This document shows, one piece after another, positions 1 to 7,746 of a stretch of 16,314 nt of DNA; within the stretch, counting starts at the first letter, position 1; every line of letters starts with the position of its first letter. The stretch is from Candidatus Omnitrophota bacterium (GTDB lineage Bacteria; Omnitrophota; Gorgyraeia; Gygaellales; Profunditerraquicolaceae): contig JAGOIJ010000022.1 in the NCBI GenBank assembly GCA_017995695.1, positions 1 to 16,314 on the forward strand. Reading direction: 5' to 3'. A program made the position numbers and the translations under genes. A model generated the notes under the pieces. It searched no databases. It saw only the letters and a program-made list of their open reading frames with translations, and was not told the DNA's origin.

Positions 1-1593
1 ATCCTTGAAACATCGCTCATGTATGCGCCGACAGGCATACGGCAGTTTATCCAGGCTATGCCGTTGTGGCTTAAGCAGAAATTGTGGATTCCGGAGATTA
101 TCCGCAAAGAGTTAAAGTATAAGGGTGAGCTTTTATTTTGCGAACATCATGAATCTCACGCTGCCAGCGCTTTTTTTCCGTCACCATTTAAGGAGGCGGC
201 CTTTTTAACCATGGATGGTGTGGGCGAGTGGGAAACCGCAAGTTTCGGCGTAGGAAGAGAGAATGCGCTTGCTATCCAGCAGTACCTAAAATTTCCCCAT
301 TCATTAGGGCTTCTGTATTCCGCGTTCACGTATTATACGGGTTTTAAGGTTAATTCTGGAGAATATAAACTTATGGGTCTGGCTCCGTATGGGCAGCCAC
401 GGTATGTTTCAGTTATCCGCGATCATCTGTTGGACTTAAAAAAAGACGGTTCTTTTAAGCTTAATATGAAGTATTTTGGTTTTGGTAATGGATTGCGTAT
501 GACTAACGGGAATTTTGATAAACTTTTTGGTGGACCAGCGCGTAAACCCGAAACCAAAATCTCGCAACGGGAAATGGATATTGCTGCGTCGATTCAAGTT
601 GTGACTGAAGATATTATGCTGCGCATGGCTCGGCACGTTTATGATGTCACTGGGCTCGATGCGTTATGCCTTGCTGGAGGGGTTGCGTTAAATTGTGTTG
701 GTAACGGCAAGATAGTGCGGGAGGGGCCTTTTAAGCATGTCTGGATTCAACCGGCCAGCGGCGATGCTGGTGGGGCCTTGGGAGCAGCATTGTTGGTATG
801 GTTTAGTTATCTTAATAAGCCTCGTAACCATCAGCACCAACGGGATAGCCAACATGGTTCGTTCTTAGGGCCAAGATTTTGCGATGAAGATATTGAGCAA
901 TTCCTCTTGAACAAGGGCATAATTTTTAAGAAATTAGCATCTGATCAGCTTCCTGAGGTAGTGGCAACCTTAATTGACGCCGGCAATGTTATTGGTTGGT
1001 TCCAGGGCAAAATGGAGTTTGGCCCGCGCGCCCTGGGCGCGCGCAGCATCATCGGCGATGCGCGCAATCCTGCAATGCAGTCGAAGATGAATCTAAAAAT
1101 TAAATTTCGCGAGTCATTTCGTCCGTTTGCCCCGACAGTGTTAAGGGAGCATGTTGCAGAGTGGTTTAAGCTTAATCAGGAAAGCCCCTATATGCTGTTG
1201 GTAGCCCAGGTTCAGGAGAGCATACAAACAGGCCAAGGTACAACAGATGCTACGCTTCGCGGATTTGATAAGCTTAAGGTCGTGCGCTCAAAGATTCCTG
1301 CGGTAACGCACGTTGATTATTCTGCGCGTATACAGACCATTGAACGCCAGGATCATCCGCTATATTACGATATGATTAACGCCTTTTATAAGAAAACCGG
1401 TTGCCCGGTTATTATCAACACATCATTTAATGTTCGCGGTGAGCCTTTAGTGTGCACACCTGAAGATGCCTTTACCTGTTTTATGCGCACGGAAATGGAT
1501 TATCTGGTGATGGGGTCGTATCTTTTAGATAAACGTCAACAGGAGCCTTTGCATGCTGATACGCATTGGCAAAAGGAATTTGAGTTAGACTAA
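1..1593 (+). CDS. Carbamoyltransferase (NodU/TobZ/SxtI family), 5'-truncated by window edge
   Basis: This enzyme transfers a carbamoyl group from carbamoyl phosphate, through a carbamoyl-adenylate, to a hydroxyl of a sugar or other small molecule in the cytoplasm. The reading frame is open from base 1, and the residues before the first ATG (base 19) continue family-like sequence, so the true start lies upstream. Visible family signatures are the metal-binding HHESHAASAFF block (about 145-177) of the N-terminal Kae1-like domain, the LAGGVALN glycine loop (about 670-693), and the C-terminal-domain motifs FGPRALGARSI (about 1018-1050), FRPFAPTVL (about 1117-1143) and INTSFNVRGEP (about 1414-1446). 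The stop codon directly abuts the start of the SxtJ-like gene, so they are co-translated. The neighbouring glycosyltransferases suggest a surface sugar as acceptor. The family is certain. The acceptor is unknown. Confidence 0.95.
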   Translation: MLETSLMYAPTGIRQFIQAMPLWLKQKLWIPEIIRKELKYKGELLFCEHHESHAASAFFPSPFKEAAFLTMDGVGEWETASFGVGRENALAIQQYLKFPHSLGLLYSAFTYYTGFKVNSGEYKLMGLAPYGQPRYVSVIRDHLLDLKKDGSFKLNMKYFGFGNGLRMTNGNFDKLFGGPARKPETKISQREMDIAASIQVVTEDIMLRMARHVYDVTGLDALCLAGGVALNCVGNGKIVREGPFKHVWIQPASGDAGGALGAALLVWFSYLNKPRNHQHQRDSQHGSFLGPRFCDEDIEQFLLNKGIIFKKLASDQLPEVVATLIDAGNVIGWFQGKMEFGPRALGARSIIGDARNPAMQSKMNLKIKFRESFRPFAPTVLREHVAEWFKLNQESPYMLLVAQVQESIQTGQGTTDATLRGFDKLKVVRSKIPAVTHVDYSARIQTIERQDHPLYYDMINAFYKKTGCPVIINTSFNVRGEPLVCTPEDAFTCFMRTEMDYLVMGSYLLDKRQQEPLHADTHWQKEFELD

Positions 1594-1986
1594 ATGGAAA
1601 TTATTGATTATTCAAAAAGCTCTTTACGCAAGTTCGCCATCGTGATGGCAGCGGCGTGCTTTGTGTTTGCAGGTTTCTTATTTATAAGGCATCATCAAGT
1701 GCAGATCAGCCTTGTGGCGCTCGCTCTTATTTTCTTGTCGTTAGGTATATTACTGCCATTAAGTCTGCGTCTGGTGTATAAAGGCTGGATGAAGTTTGCG
1801 TTCGTGCTTTCTTGGGTCAATACGCGTCTTATTTTAGTTGCGGTGTTTTATCTTGTTTTTACCCCTATGGGGATTTGCTTGAGGTTGTTAGGAAAAGATT
1901 TTCTGGAACGAAAATTTGACCCGCTGGCTGATACTTATTGGAAAAAGAAGGAACGCCTGGCCAAGACATACACGCGCCAGTTTTAG
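1594..1986 (+). CDS. SxtJ-family small membrane protein
   Basis: A 130-residue protein with no known enzymatic motif. Three hydrophobic segments are visible at about residues 12-32, 38-60 and 76-98. They are followed by a charged C-terminal tail with the features FLERKFDPLADTYW and a Lys/Arg-rich end. This layout and the tail match the SxtJ family, which is typically encoded beside carbamoyltransferases. The ATG follows the carbamoyltransferase stop codon with no gap (TAAATG), implying translational coupling and probably a physical or functional partnership at the inner membrane. The biochemical role of the family is not established. A membrane anchor or export partner for the carbamoylated product is only inference. 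The SD sequence must lie within the upstream coding sequence. Confidence 0.85.
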   Translation: MEIIDYSKSSLRKFAIVMAAACFVFAGFLFIRHHQVQISLVALALIFLSLGILLPLSLRLVYKGWMKFAFVLSWVNTRLILVAVFYLVFTPMGICLRLLGKDFLERKFDPLADTYWKKKERLAKTYTRQF

Positions 1987-1992
1987 CCTCGT

Positions 1993-2024
1993 TATTAACA
2001 CCAACGTTCACATTGGTATTAATA
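1993..2024 (+). repeat. Imperfect inverted repeat (hairpin 1) between sxtJ-like and DUF5989 genes
   Basis: The arms at 1993-2004 and 2013-2024 are complementary at 11 of 12 positions, with an 8-base loop. It could form an RNA stem just after the SxtJ-like stop codon. No T-run follows, so it does not look like an intrinsic terminator. It may stabilise the upstream mRNA or set the ratio of the genes on either side. Function is inferred only. Confidence 0.5.
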
Positions 2025-2055
2025 GGGTAGGTAGCACTTAAGGGGTATCTACCCT
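2024..2055 (+). repeat. Inverted repeat (hairpin 2) upstream of the DUF5989 RBS
   Basis: The arms at 2024-2033 and 2046-2055 pair at 9 of 10 positions (a perfect 7-bp AGGGTAG/CTACCCT core) around a 12-base loop. It begins where hairpin 1 ends and stops 12 bases before the strong SD at 2067-2076. There is no T-run. It could be a leader or processing structure for the DUF5989 gene. The pairing is seen. The role is a guess. Confidence 0.5.
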
Positions 2056-2066
2056 GCGGATAACTT

Positions 2067-2076
2067 AAGAGGAGGA
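2067..2076 (+). promoter_or_regulatory. Strong ribosome binding site of the 49-residue membrane peptide gene
   Basis: A purine-rich AAGAGGAGGA stretch lies 3 bases before the ATG at 2080. It is one of the strongest Shine-Dalgarno matches in the window and is the main evidence that this very short ORF is translated. Confidence 0.75.
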
Positions 2077-2079
2077 AGC

Positions 2080-2229
2080 ATGAGTATTCTAAAAGAATTC
2101 TGGGATTTCTTAAAGGTGCGTAAAAAGTGGTGGCTTGCTCCTATTATTATCATGCTTCTTTTGTTGGGCGCTTTAATATTCTTTACGCAAGGCACTGCCG
2201 TTGCACCATTTATTTACACGTTGTTTTAA
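2080..2229 (+). CDS. DUF5989 / SxtK-like 49-residue membrane peptide
   Basis: A very short gene (49 codons plus stop) beginning MSILKEFWDFLKVRKKWWLAP, then one strongly hydrophobic segment (about residues 19-37), then FFTQGTAVAPFIYTLF. The amphipathic, basic N-terminus, paired Trp, single membrane span and conserved-looking GTAVAPFIY end match the DUF5989 family of tiny proteins found beside carbamoyltransferases and SxtJ-type proteins. SxtK of the saxitoxin cluster occupies the same place. It has its own strong SD and is followed 10 bases later by a GT9 gene. Its function is unknown in the family. The conserved trio suggests a small subunit or membrane tether of a carbamoylation/export complex. 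The overlapping ORF in another frame at 2127-2324 is not supported. Confidence 0.85.
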   Translation: MSILKEFWDFLKVRKKWWLAPIIIMLLLLGALIFFTQGTAVAPFIYTLF

Positions 2230-2239
2230 TATTGCGCTT

Positions 2240-3238
2240 ATGGCAAGAAACCCAATACCGTCGCCTCATGAAGTTCGCGCCATACTTGCGGTGCGTAATG
2301 ACCGTTTTGGTGAATTCTTGTTGAATATCCCTGTTTTTAAAGCGCTTAAACAACGATTCGCAAATGCTACGTTGACAGTTGTCGTGGATCCTTATGTCGA
2401 AGGGTTAGCGCACCTTATTCCTTCGATTGATGAGGTTGTGTGTTTTGGCTCCCAGAAACATTCTTTAGCGGAGCTGATCCTTTTGCATCGGATGCTTAAA
2501 AAGAAAAGATTTGACGTGGCATTAATCTTGAATCCTACGCGCGACATGCATATGCTTTCATTTGGATTAGGTATTCCGGTGCGGGTTGGCTATAAGCGTA
2601 AGTGCCCTTTTTTTCTCACGCATACGATTATTGACAATAAGGCCCTGGGGTTGAAACATGAGATTGACGCAAATCTTGAATTAGCGGCGCTGTTGGGAGT
2701 TTCAGCTCAAGATCGCGCAGTTTCTTTGCAATTAGATAAAAATCGCGTTGATGCTTTTATGAATGAGCATAACATTATCACTCAAACTAAGCCATTGATT
2801 GCCGTGCATCCTTCGACGAGCGATCCAGTGAAACAATGGCCGGTAGAACGATTCCAAGCGCTGGCCTTAAGAATAGTTAATGAGCTGGCGGCTAATGTTG
2901 TGGTAGTGGGCGGCCAAGCAGAAGCAGGTGTTATGCGGCAGAGTTTCGATAATCTTGCTTCGGGTGTTGTTAATCTTATCGGCAAGACGAGCTTACCGGA
3001 TCTAGCCGGTGTTCTTTCTCATTGCGCTGCGCTTGTTTCTGGGGATAGCGGGCCAGTGCATCTGGCAAGCGCCGTAGGAATCCCTGTTGTAGCATTGTTC
3101 CGTAATGACCTTCAGGGTAAAACTGCTCACCGCTGGGGCCCTGCTTCTCAAAGAAGCATTGTGTTGGAAGCACCAAGATTGAGCGATATTAGCGTGAGCG
3201 ATGTTTTTTTAAAAGTAAAGGAGTTAGTGAAACCATGA
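2240..3238 (+). CDS. GT9 glycosyltransferase (heptosyltransferase-like)
   Basis: A 332-residue GT-B enzyme of family 9 that moves heptose or another sugar from an ADP- or nucleotide-sugar onto an LPS-core-type acceptor at the cytoplasmic face of the inner membrane. The N-terminal acceptor domain carries AVRNDRFGEFLLNIPVFKAL (about residues 17-36). The C-terminal donor domain carries VHPSTSDPVKQWP (about 189-201) and the family hallmark GDSGPVHLASAVG (268-280). The ATG at 2240 was chosen because it begins just before the conserved beta strand and clears the upstream peptide gene. A TTG at 2201 would overlap that gene by 29 bases. The end overlaps the next gene by ATGA. The family is sure. The donor and acceptor are unknown, and 'heptosyltransferase II' should be read only as similarity. 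Confidence 0.92.
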   Translation: MARNPIPSPHEVRAILAVRNDRFGEFLLNIPVFKALKQRFANATLTVVVDPYVEGLAHLIPSIDEVVCFGSQKHSLAELILLHRMLKKKRFDVALILNPTRDMHMLSFGLGIPVRVGYKRKCPFFLTHTIIDNKALGLKHEIDANLELAALLGVSAQDRAVSLQLDKNRVDAFMNEHNIITQTKPLIAVHPSTSDPVKQWPVERFQALALRIVNELAANVVVVGGQAEAGVMRQSFDNLASGVVNLIGKTSLPDLAGVLSHCAALVSGDSGPVHLASAVGIPVVALFRNDLQGKTAHRWGPASQRSIVLEAPRLSDISVSDVFLKVKELVKP

Positions 3239-4293
3239 ACTATGTGATTATGCTGGCAGGAGGCACAGGTACGCGTTTTTGGCCTTTAAGCAGGGCGCAT
3301 GAGCCTAAGCAGCTTATGCGTTTAGCCTCATGCGATCCCATGCTTGCTGATGCCGTTAAGCGTATGCAAGGCGTTGTGGCAAAAAAGCAGCTTTTTGTGG
3401 CAAGCAATATGATGCAGAAAGAAAAAATTAGTCGCTGTCTGCAAGGCCTTGGGTTATATCCAGAAAATATATTTTTTGAGCCGAACGCCAAAAGTACGCT
3501 TGCCCCCATCGCGGTCCTTAGTCAGCTTATCTATATGCACGATAAAGAAGCTGTTATCGCTGTTATTCCTTGCGACCATTACGCAAAGAAGACGGCGCTT
3601 TTCCAGCAGACGATCAGGCAGGGCATGAGGGCGGCGCAGGGAGGATATATCGTAACTATAGGGATGAAGCCACATGGTCCTGAAACGGGCTATGGTTATA
3701 TTAAGGCAGGCGTTAAACTTTCTTCGGCTAAGATCGCCCGTTTGTTTCGCGTGGAGCGCATGATTGAGAAGCCTAATCAAGCCAAAGCCCAGAAGCTCAT
3801 TGCGCAAAAACATTGCTTCTGGAATGGAGGCATCTTTATTTTTCAGGCAGCAACGTTGATGCATGAGATACGGCATCTTATGCCGCGTATGTTTCACCAG
3901 ATCGGCCTTATTAAAAACAGGCAGGATGTCGCCAGAATTTGGAAAACACTGCCTTCTATTTCTATTGATTATGCAATTATGGAAAAGAGTAAAAAGCTTG
4001 CCGTTATTGCTGCGGAATACGGCTGGATTGACGTGGGAAGCTGGAGGGCGATCGAGGGGATGTTCGGTAAGGATAACAGGGGAAACATTACCAAAGGTAT
4101 TACTGTTGATATTGGCAGCAGCGATAGTATTATGTGGGGAAAAGATCGGCTTATCGCTACCTTGGGGTTGCGCAATACGCTGATTGTTGATACCAGCGAT
4201 GCGCTTTTGGTGTGCGCCAAAGACCGGTTCCAGGATATTAAAAAGCTGGTTGGAATGTTGCAGCAGAAGAAAAGCTTGAGAAAGTTTCTTTGA
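3235..4293 (+). CDS. manC: Mannose-1-phosphate guanylyltransferase (ManC/GMP type)
   Basis: A cytoplasmic nucleotidyltransferase that makes GDP-mannose from GTP and mannose-1-phosphate, feeding glycosyltransferases. The nucleotide-binding signature MLAGGTGTRFWPLSR with EPKQL is at residues 6-26. The DHY metal/sugar loop is at about 114-116, and GYGYI is at 152-156. The EKP catalytic-lysine motif is at 178-180, WNGGIF at 196-201 and DYAIME at 245-250. At 352 residues it has the nucleotidyltransferase domain plus a short beta-helix-like tail, without the C-terminal isomerase domain of bifunctional ManC-PMI. One oddity is the usual GxNTAPAI loop, which reads AKSTLAPIA (85-93). The ATG overlaps the GT9 stop codon (ATGA), and the end overlaps the next gene (TTGA). 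GDP-mannose is the likely product. A related sugar such as GDP-heptose is possible given the GmhB-like gene downstream. Confidence 0.9.
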   Translation: MNYVIMLAGGTGTRFWPLSRAHEPKQLMRLASCDPMLADAVKRMQGVVAKKQLFVASNMMQKEKISRCLQGLGLYPENIFFEPNAKSTLAPIAVLSQLIYMHDKEAVIAVIPCDHYAKKTALFQQTIRQGMRAAQGGYIVTIGMKPHGPETGYGYIKAGVKLSSAKIARLFRVERMIEKPNQAKAQKLIAQKHCFWNGGIFIFQAATLMHEIRHLMPRMFHQIGLIKNRQDVARIWKTLPSISIDYAIMEKSKKLAVIAAEYGWIDVGSWRAIEGMFGKDNRGNITKGITVDIGSSDSIMWGKDRLIATLGLRNTLIVDTSDALLVCAKDRFQDIKKLVGMLQQKKSLRKFL

Positions 4294-5360
4294 ACAAATT
4301 TCTGATTATTAATCCATTTGGGATCGGGGATGTTTTATTTACCACCCCGCTGGTGAAGGCGATCAGGCATTACTATCCTCACGGCCTAATTGGCTATTGG
4401 TGTAATGAGCGGGTAAAAGATGTCTTGCAAACGAATCCGAGAATTGATACAATCTTTTCTCTGTCTCGCGGTGACCTGAAGAAAATATTTCAGCATTCAA
4501 CCTCTGAAGGGATAAGTCGCACCTTTGGTCTTTGGTCGGCGTTGCGCAAGGCGCACTTTGACGTTGCTTTTGATTTTTCACTCGATCATCGCTACGCCCT
4601 TGTTGCTATGCTTGCCGGTATTCGACGGAGAATCGGGTATGATTACCGAGGACGCGGCAGGTTTTTAACTGACAGGATATTGCTAGAAGGATATGCGCAG
4701 CGGCATGTTGTTGAATATTATGCCGACCTTTTGCAATTCGTTAAGCTTAAACCATTGAATCTTGCAATGGAGTTGTTTGTAACGGACGCTGAAGATCAAC
4801 GCGCGCTGGGTTTACTTACACATTTGGGAGCGCGCAAGAATGTCATGCGTGTCGGAATAGTTCCCGGCGCTGGCGCAAGTTGGGGTAAGGAGGCAGCGCT
4901 TAAGCACTGGCCGGCCATAAAATTTAAGCATTTGGCCGATATGGTTATGCGTGAGCTTAAGGCGGATGTTGTTCTTTTGGGAGATGAAGGAGAGCGGCCA
5001 TTAGCCGATTCTATCGTTGGCATGATGCAGCAGAAGCCCATTGATTTGGTTGGCAAGACTGATGTGAAGGAACTCGCTGCAGTTATAAAGAATCTTGATG
5101 TGCTGGTTACGAATGATGGAGGCCCCTTGCATATGGCTGTTGCGCTTGGAATCAAAACCGTGTCGTTATTCGGTCCGGTTGATGAACAGGCGTATGGACC
5201 TTTCCCCGCGAGCCCCTTGCATCGGGTGGCGCATGCAGCAGTTTCCTGTCGGCCTTGTTATAAACAGTTCAGGATGCCCTTGTGTGAGCGTGACCGGGAA
5301 TGTCTTAAATCTATTAACGAACAGGATGTGTTTATACTCCTTAAGGATCTTTTAGGGTAA
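4290..5360 (+). CDS. GT9 glycosyltransferase (heptosyltransferase-like), TTG start
   Basis: A second family-9 GT-B glycosyltransferase (356 residues) for LPS-core-type glycan assembly. It starts at TTG, overlapping the upstream stop as TTGA. The protein begins MNKFLIINPFGIGDVLFTTP, the canonical GT9 N-terminus with the GIGD acceptor-site motif (11-14), which fixes this rare start. The donor domain shows PGAGASWGKEAALKHWP (192-208) and NDGGPLHMAVALG (275-287). The C-terminal segment 320-338 holds a cluster of four Cys (CRPCYKQF...CERDREC), common in this subgroup and perhaps structural or metal binding. It is clearly diverged from the GT9 at 2240-3238, so the two probably add successive or different sugars. 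An SD-like GAGAAAG lies about 10 bases before the TTG. Specificity is unknown. Confidence 0.92.
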   Translation: MNKFLIINPFGIGDVLFTTPLVKAIRHYYPHGLIGYWCNERVKDVLQTNPRIDTIFSLSRGDLKKIFQHSTSEGISRTFGLWSALRKAHFDVAFDFSLDHRYALVAMLAGIRRRIGYDYRGRGRFLTDRILLEGYAQRHVVEYYADLLQFVKLKPLNLAMELFVTDAEDQRALGLLTHLGARKNVMRVGIVPGAGASWGKEAALKHWPAIKFKHLADMVMRELKADVVLLGDEGERPLADSIVGMMQQKPIDLVGKTDVKELAAVIKNLDVLVTNDGGPLHMAVALGIKTVSLFGPVDEQAYGPFPASPLHRVAHAAVSCRPCYKQFRMPLCERDRECLKSINEQDVFILLKDLLG

Positions 5361-5366
5361 ACGAAT

Positions 5367-6128
5367 ATGCAGAAAAAACTTCCAATTTCAGTTGTCGTTT
5401 TGACTAAAAATGAAGAACGGTGCATTGCCGAATGTCTTGAGTCTGTGTCGTGGGCTGATCAAGTTATCGTTGTTGACGATGAAAGCACCGATAATACACT
5501 TTCTATTGTGAAGCGATACACCAATGCTGTATTTTCAAAGAAAATGGATGTTGAGGGGCGTCATCGCAACTGGGCGTATGCGCTTGCGCGCAACCAATGG
5601 GTCTTAAGCCTTGACGCAGATGAGACCGTGACCCCCGAGTTGAGTGAAGAGTTAAGATCAGCGATTACTGATGAGCGGTTTGTCGCGTATTCTATACCTC
5701 TGCGTAATTTTATCGGAGATTATTGGGTGCGTTACGGCGGCTGGTATCCTGCGGCAAAGGTGCGTTTATTTAAAAAAGATAAATTTAAGTATGAAGAGGT
5801 AGAGGTGCACCCGCGTGTATTTATTGATGGCGCATGCGGCCATTTAACTCGCGATATCATCCATAAGGGGTATCCTGATATAGAGCACTTTTTAGCCAGT
5901 ATCAACCGTCAATCGACGCTGGAGGCGGTAAAGTGGGTTAATACTAATCGTCAGATGTCGCTGGGTCGGGCGCTCTGGAGGACGGTAGATCGGTTTTTCC
6001 GGCGTTTCTTCGGAAAAAAAGCGCACAAGGACGGGTTATATGGTTTTGTGATTGCCTATTTCGATAGTTTATATCAGATCGTTAGTTACGTTAAATATCG
6101 CGAAATGAAAAAGAAGAAAGGGGCTTGA
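5367..6128 (+). CDS. GT2 family glycosyltransferase (WaaE/KdtX-like)
   Basis: A 253-residue single-domain GT-A enzyme that would add glucose or another hexose to an LPS-core-type acceptor from a nucleotide sugar. The N-terminal fold is plain: ISVVVLTKNEERCIAECLES (7-26), nucleotide-binding VIVVDDESTDNT (33-44) and the metal-binding DAD (83-85) in LSLDADETVTPEL. The later HKGYPDIEHFLASINRQST (about 166-184) is typical of the short WaaE-type GT2 enzymes. The C-terminus is basic (KKKKGA), with a hydrophobic/aromatic stretch at about 224-243 that may touch the membrane. It follows the GT9 gene by 6 bases, and its stop lies 2 bases before the next ATG. The exact sugar is unknown. Confidence 0.9.
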   Translation: MQKKLPISVVVLTKNEERCIAECLESVSWADQVIVVDDESTDNTLSIVKRYTNAVFSKKMDVEGRHRNWAYALARNQWVLSLDADETVTPELSEELRSAITDERFVAYSIPLRNFIGDYWVRYGGWYPAAKVRLFKKDKFKYEEVEVHPRVFIDGACGHLTRDIIHKGYPDIEHFLASINRQSTLEAVKWVNTNRQMSLGRALWRTVDRFFRRFFGKKAHKDGLYGFVIAYFDSLYQIVSYVKYREMKKKKGA

Positions 6129-6130
6129 TA

Positions 6131-7174
6131 ATGAGAGTATTGATTACCGGTGGCGCAGGCATGGTAGGAAGTCATGCCGCAGAATTCTTTGCGAAAAAAA
6201 ATTCAAAAAACGAAGTCATTGTTTTGGATAATCTTATGCGTTCTCAAATCTTTGGCTATGATAAGGCTTCGGTTGAATTTAACTGGAATTATCTTGCGCA
6301 GTTCAAAAATATCGAGCGCATCAAAGGAGATGTGCGTAATGACGCTGATGTGGCTAAGGCTGTAGGCAAGGGGGTGGATGTTTTGATACACACGGCCGGC
6401 CAGCCAGGAGTACCGTCGAGCGTTCGGGAGCCCAAAGAGGATTTTAGTATCAATGCCTTTGGCACGCTTAACGTGCTGGAAGCGGTGCGCAAGAAATCCA
6501 ATAAAACTATTTGCGTTTATTGTTCGACTAATAAGGTTTACGGAGAGAATGTTGATTCCCTCGCATTAGCAGAAATTGAAAAACGATATGTGTTTAAGGA
6601 TACGCGTGGCATCGATGAGAAAATGTGCACTGATCTTACCGGCCATACTCCCTATGGCGTCTCAAAACTTGTTGGTGATTTATATATGCAGGAGTATAGC
6701 CATATCTATAAGATGAAAACCGGCGTATTTCGCATGTCATGCACCTATGGCACGCGGCAATTCGGATTTGAGGATCAGGGTTGGGTGGCGTGGTTTATTA
6801 TTGCCACGCTTTTTAATAAACCGATTACTATTTACGGCAATGGAAAACAGGTGCGCGATATGCTGTATGCGGATGATCTGGTTGACGCTTTTAATCGTTT
6901 TATTGAAAGCGATTTAGAAAGAGGGCTATTTAATATTGGCGGTGGGCCCGATAATACAATTTCGTTACTTGAATTCGTAGAGGAGCTCAAGCGGCTAACG
7001 GGAAAATCGCCGCAGCTCACATTCTCGGATTGGCGCCCTTCGGATCAAAAAGTTTATATAACCGATACGGCGAAACTGCAAAAAACACTGCATTGGAACG
7101 CTAATACGCCGGTCAAGGAAGGAATACGCATTTTGACTGATTGGGTTAAGAATAATGAAAACTTCTTTGTGTAA
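6131..7174 (+). CDS. NAD-dependent sugar epimerase/dehydratase, CDP-paratose 2-epimerase-like
   Basis: An extended short-chain dehydrogenase (347 residues) acting on a nucleotide sugar in the cytosol. It has the NAD-binding TGGAGMVGSHA (6-16), the acidic residue after beta-2 (D33), the catalytic T133 region CSTNKVYG (131-138) and the Y175-x3-K179 pair in TPYGVSKL. The stretch FRMSCTYGTRQFGFEDQGWV (200-219), with QVRDMLYADDLVDAF, is characteristic of CDP-paratose/CDP-tyvelose 2-epimerases rather than GalE or RmlB. The ATG at 6131 is preferred over a TTG at 6125. It follows a good SD (GAAAGGGG, ending 6123), and the glycine-rich loop starts at residue 7. No CDP-sugar synthesis genes are in the window, so the substrate is open. 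It might be another NDP-deoxysugar or a GDP-sugar made with the ManC homologue. Confidence 0.88.
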   Translation: MRVLITGGAGMVGSHAAEFFAKKNSKNEVIVLDNLMRSQIFGYDKASVEFNWNYLAQFKNIERIKGDVRNDADVAKAVGKGVDVLIHTAGQPGVPSSVREPKEDFSINAFGTLNVLEAVRKKSNKTICVYCSTNKVYGENVDSLALAEIEKRYVFKDTRGIDEKMCTDLTGHTPYGVSKLVGDLYMQEYSHIYKMKTGVFRMSCTYGTRQFGFEDQGWVAWFIIATLFNKPITIYGNGKQVRDMLYADDLVDAFNRFIESDLERGLFNIGGGPDNTISLLEFVEELKRLTGKSPQLTFSDWRPSDQKVYITDTAKLQKTLHWNANTPVKEGIRILTDWVKNNENFFV

Positions 7175-7196
7175 CATGCGCGAATTCCGCCTCCGC

Positions 7197-7742
7197 ATGA
7201 AAGCAGTATTTTTGGATCGCGATGGCGTTATTAATAAATATCCTGGCGATCGTTTGTATGTTACCTCCTGGAGGCGTTTTGCGTTTATCCCCCGCGCAAA
7301 AAAAGCAATTGCGGCGTTAAGTAATGCTGGGTTTGGCATTTTTGTAATTTCGAATCAGGGTGGTGTGCAGAAAAAGATTTTTAGCCAGAGAACCCTTGAT
7401 ACTATCACGAAGAATATGCTTGTTGAGATCGAGCGTTCGGGTGGTCGCATCAATGCCGTATATTATTGCACGCACCGTAAAGAAGAGGGGTGTTCTTGCC
7501 GTAAGCCAAAACCCGGGTTGCTTAAGATTGCCCAGCGTGATTTCGGTATCGATCTTAAGAAATCTTTTTTTGTGGGCGATTCATTGATGGATATACAGGC
7601 TGCATTGGCTTGCGGGTGCACGTCAATCTTGGTACTTTCTGGAAGAGAAAAATTAGCAAACAAGCGCGCGTGGGAGCCAAAGCCCCATATTGTAGCAAAG
7701 GATCTTTATGAGGCTGCGCAGATCATTTTAGGAAAGCAATGA
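7197..7742 (+). CDS. HAD phosphatase, GmhB-like (D-glycero-manno-heptose 1,7-bisphosphate 7-phosphatase)
   Basis: A 181-residue HAD-IIIA phosphatase. The nucleophile motif FLDRDGVIN has D7 and D9. Motif II is ISNQGGV (51-57). The C-T-H...C-S-C zinc loop is residues 91-101, directly followed by RKPKPG with the motif III Lys. Motif IV is VGDSLMDI (126-133). GmhB removes the 7-phosphate of heptose bisphosphate on the way to ADP- or GDP-heptose, which fits two GT9 heptosyltransferase-like genes upstream. Histidinol phosphatase is a close alternative, but no his genes are nearby. The ATG at 7197 matches the family N-terminus (MKAVFLDRDG), although its SD is poor. In-frame ATGs at 7176 (just after the previous stop) and 7155 (20-base overlap) would add 7 or 14 residues. 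Confidence 0.85.
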   Translation: MKAVFLDRDGVINKYPGDRLYVTSWRRFAFIPRAKKAIAALSNAGFGIFVISNQGGVQKKIFSQRTLDTITKNMLVEIERSGGRINAVYYCTHRKEEGCSCRKPKPGLLKIAQRDFGIDLKKSFFVGDSLMDIQAALACGCTSILVLSGREKLANKRAWEPKPHIVAKDLYEAAQIILGKQ

Positions 7743-7746
7743 TGCT

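Noticed and set aside
1993..2055. Hairpins as an intrinsic terminator after the SxtJ-like gene
   Set aside because: Neither stem is followed by a T-tract and they are AT-rich or interrupted, so termination is not supported.
2127..2324. 65-codon + strand frame overlapping the DUF5989 peptide and the GT9 start
   Set aside because: It has no SD, and both overlapping frames match known families. Its content is not protein-like.
3454..3897. 147-codon open frame on the - strand inside manC
   Set aside because: It lies wholly within a well-supported gene, shows no recognisable motif or RBS, and looks like a codon-bias shadow.
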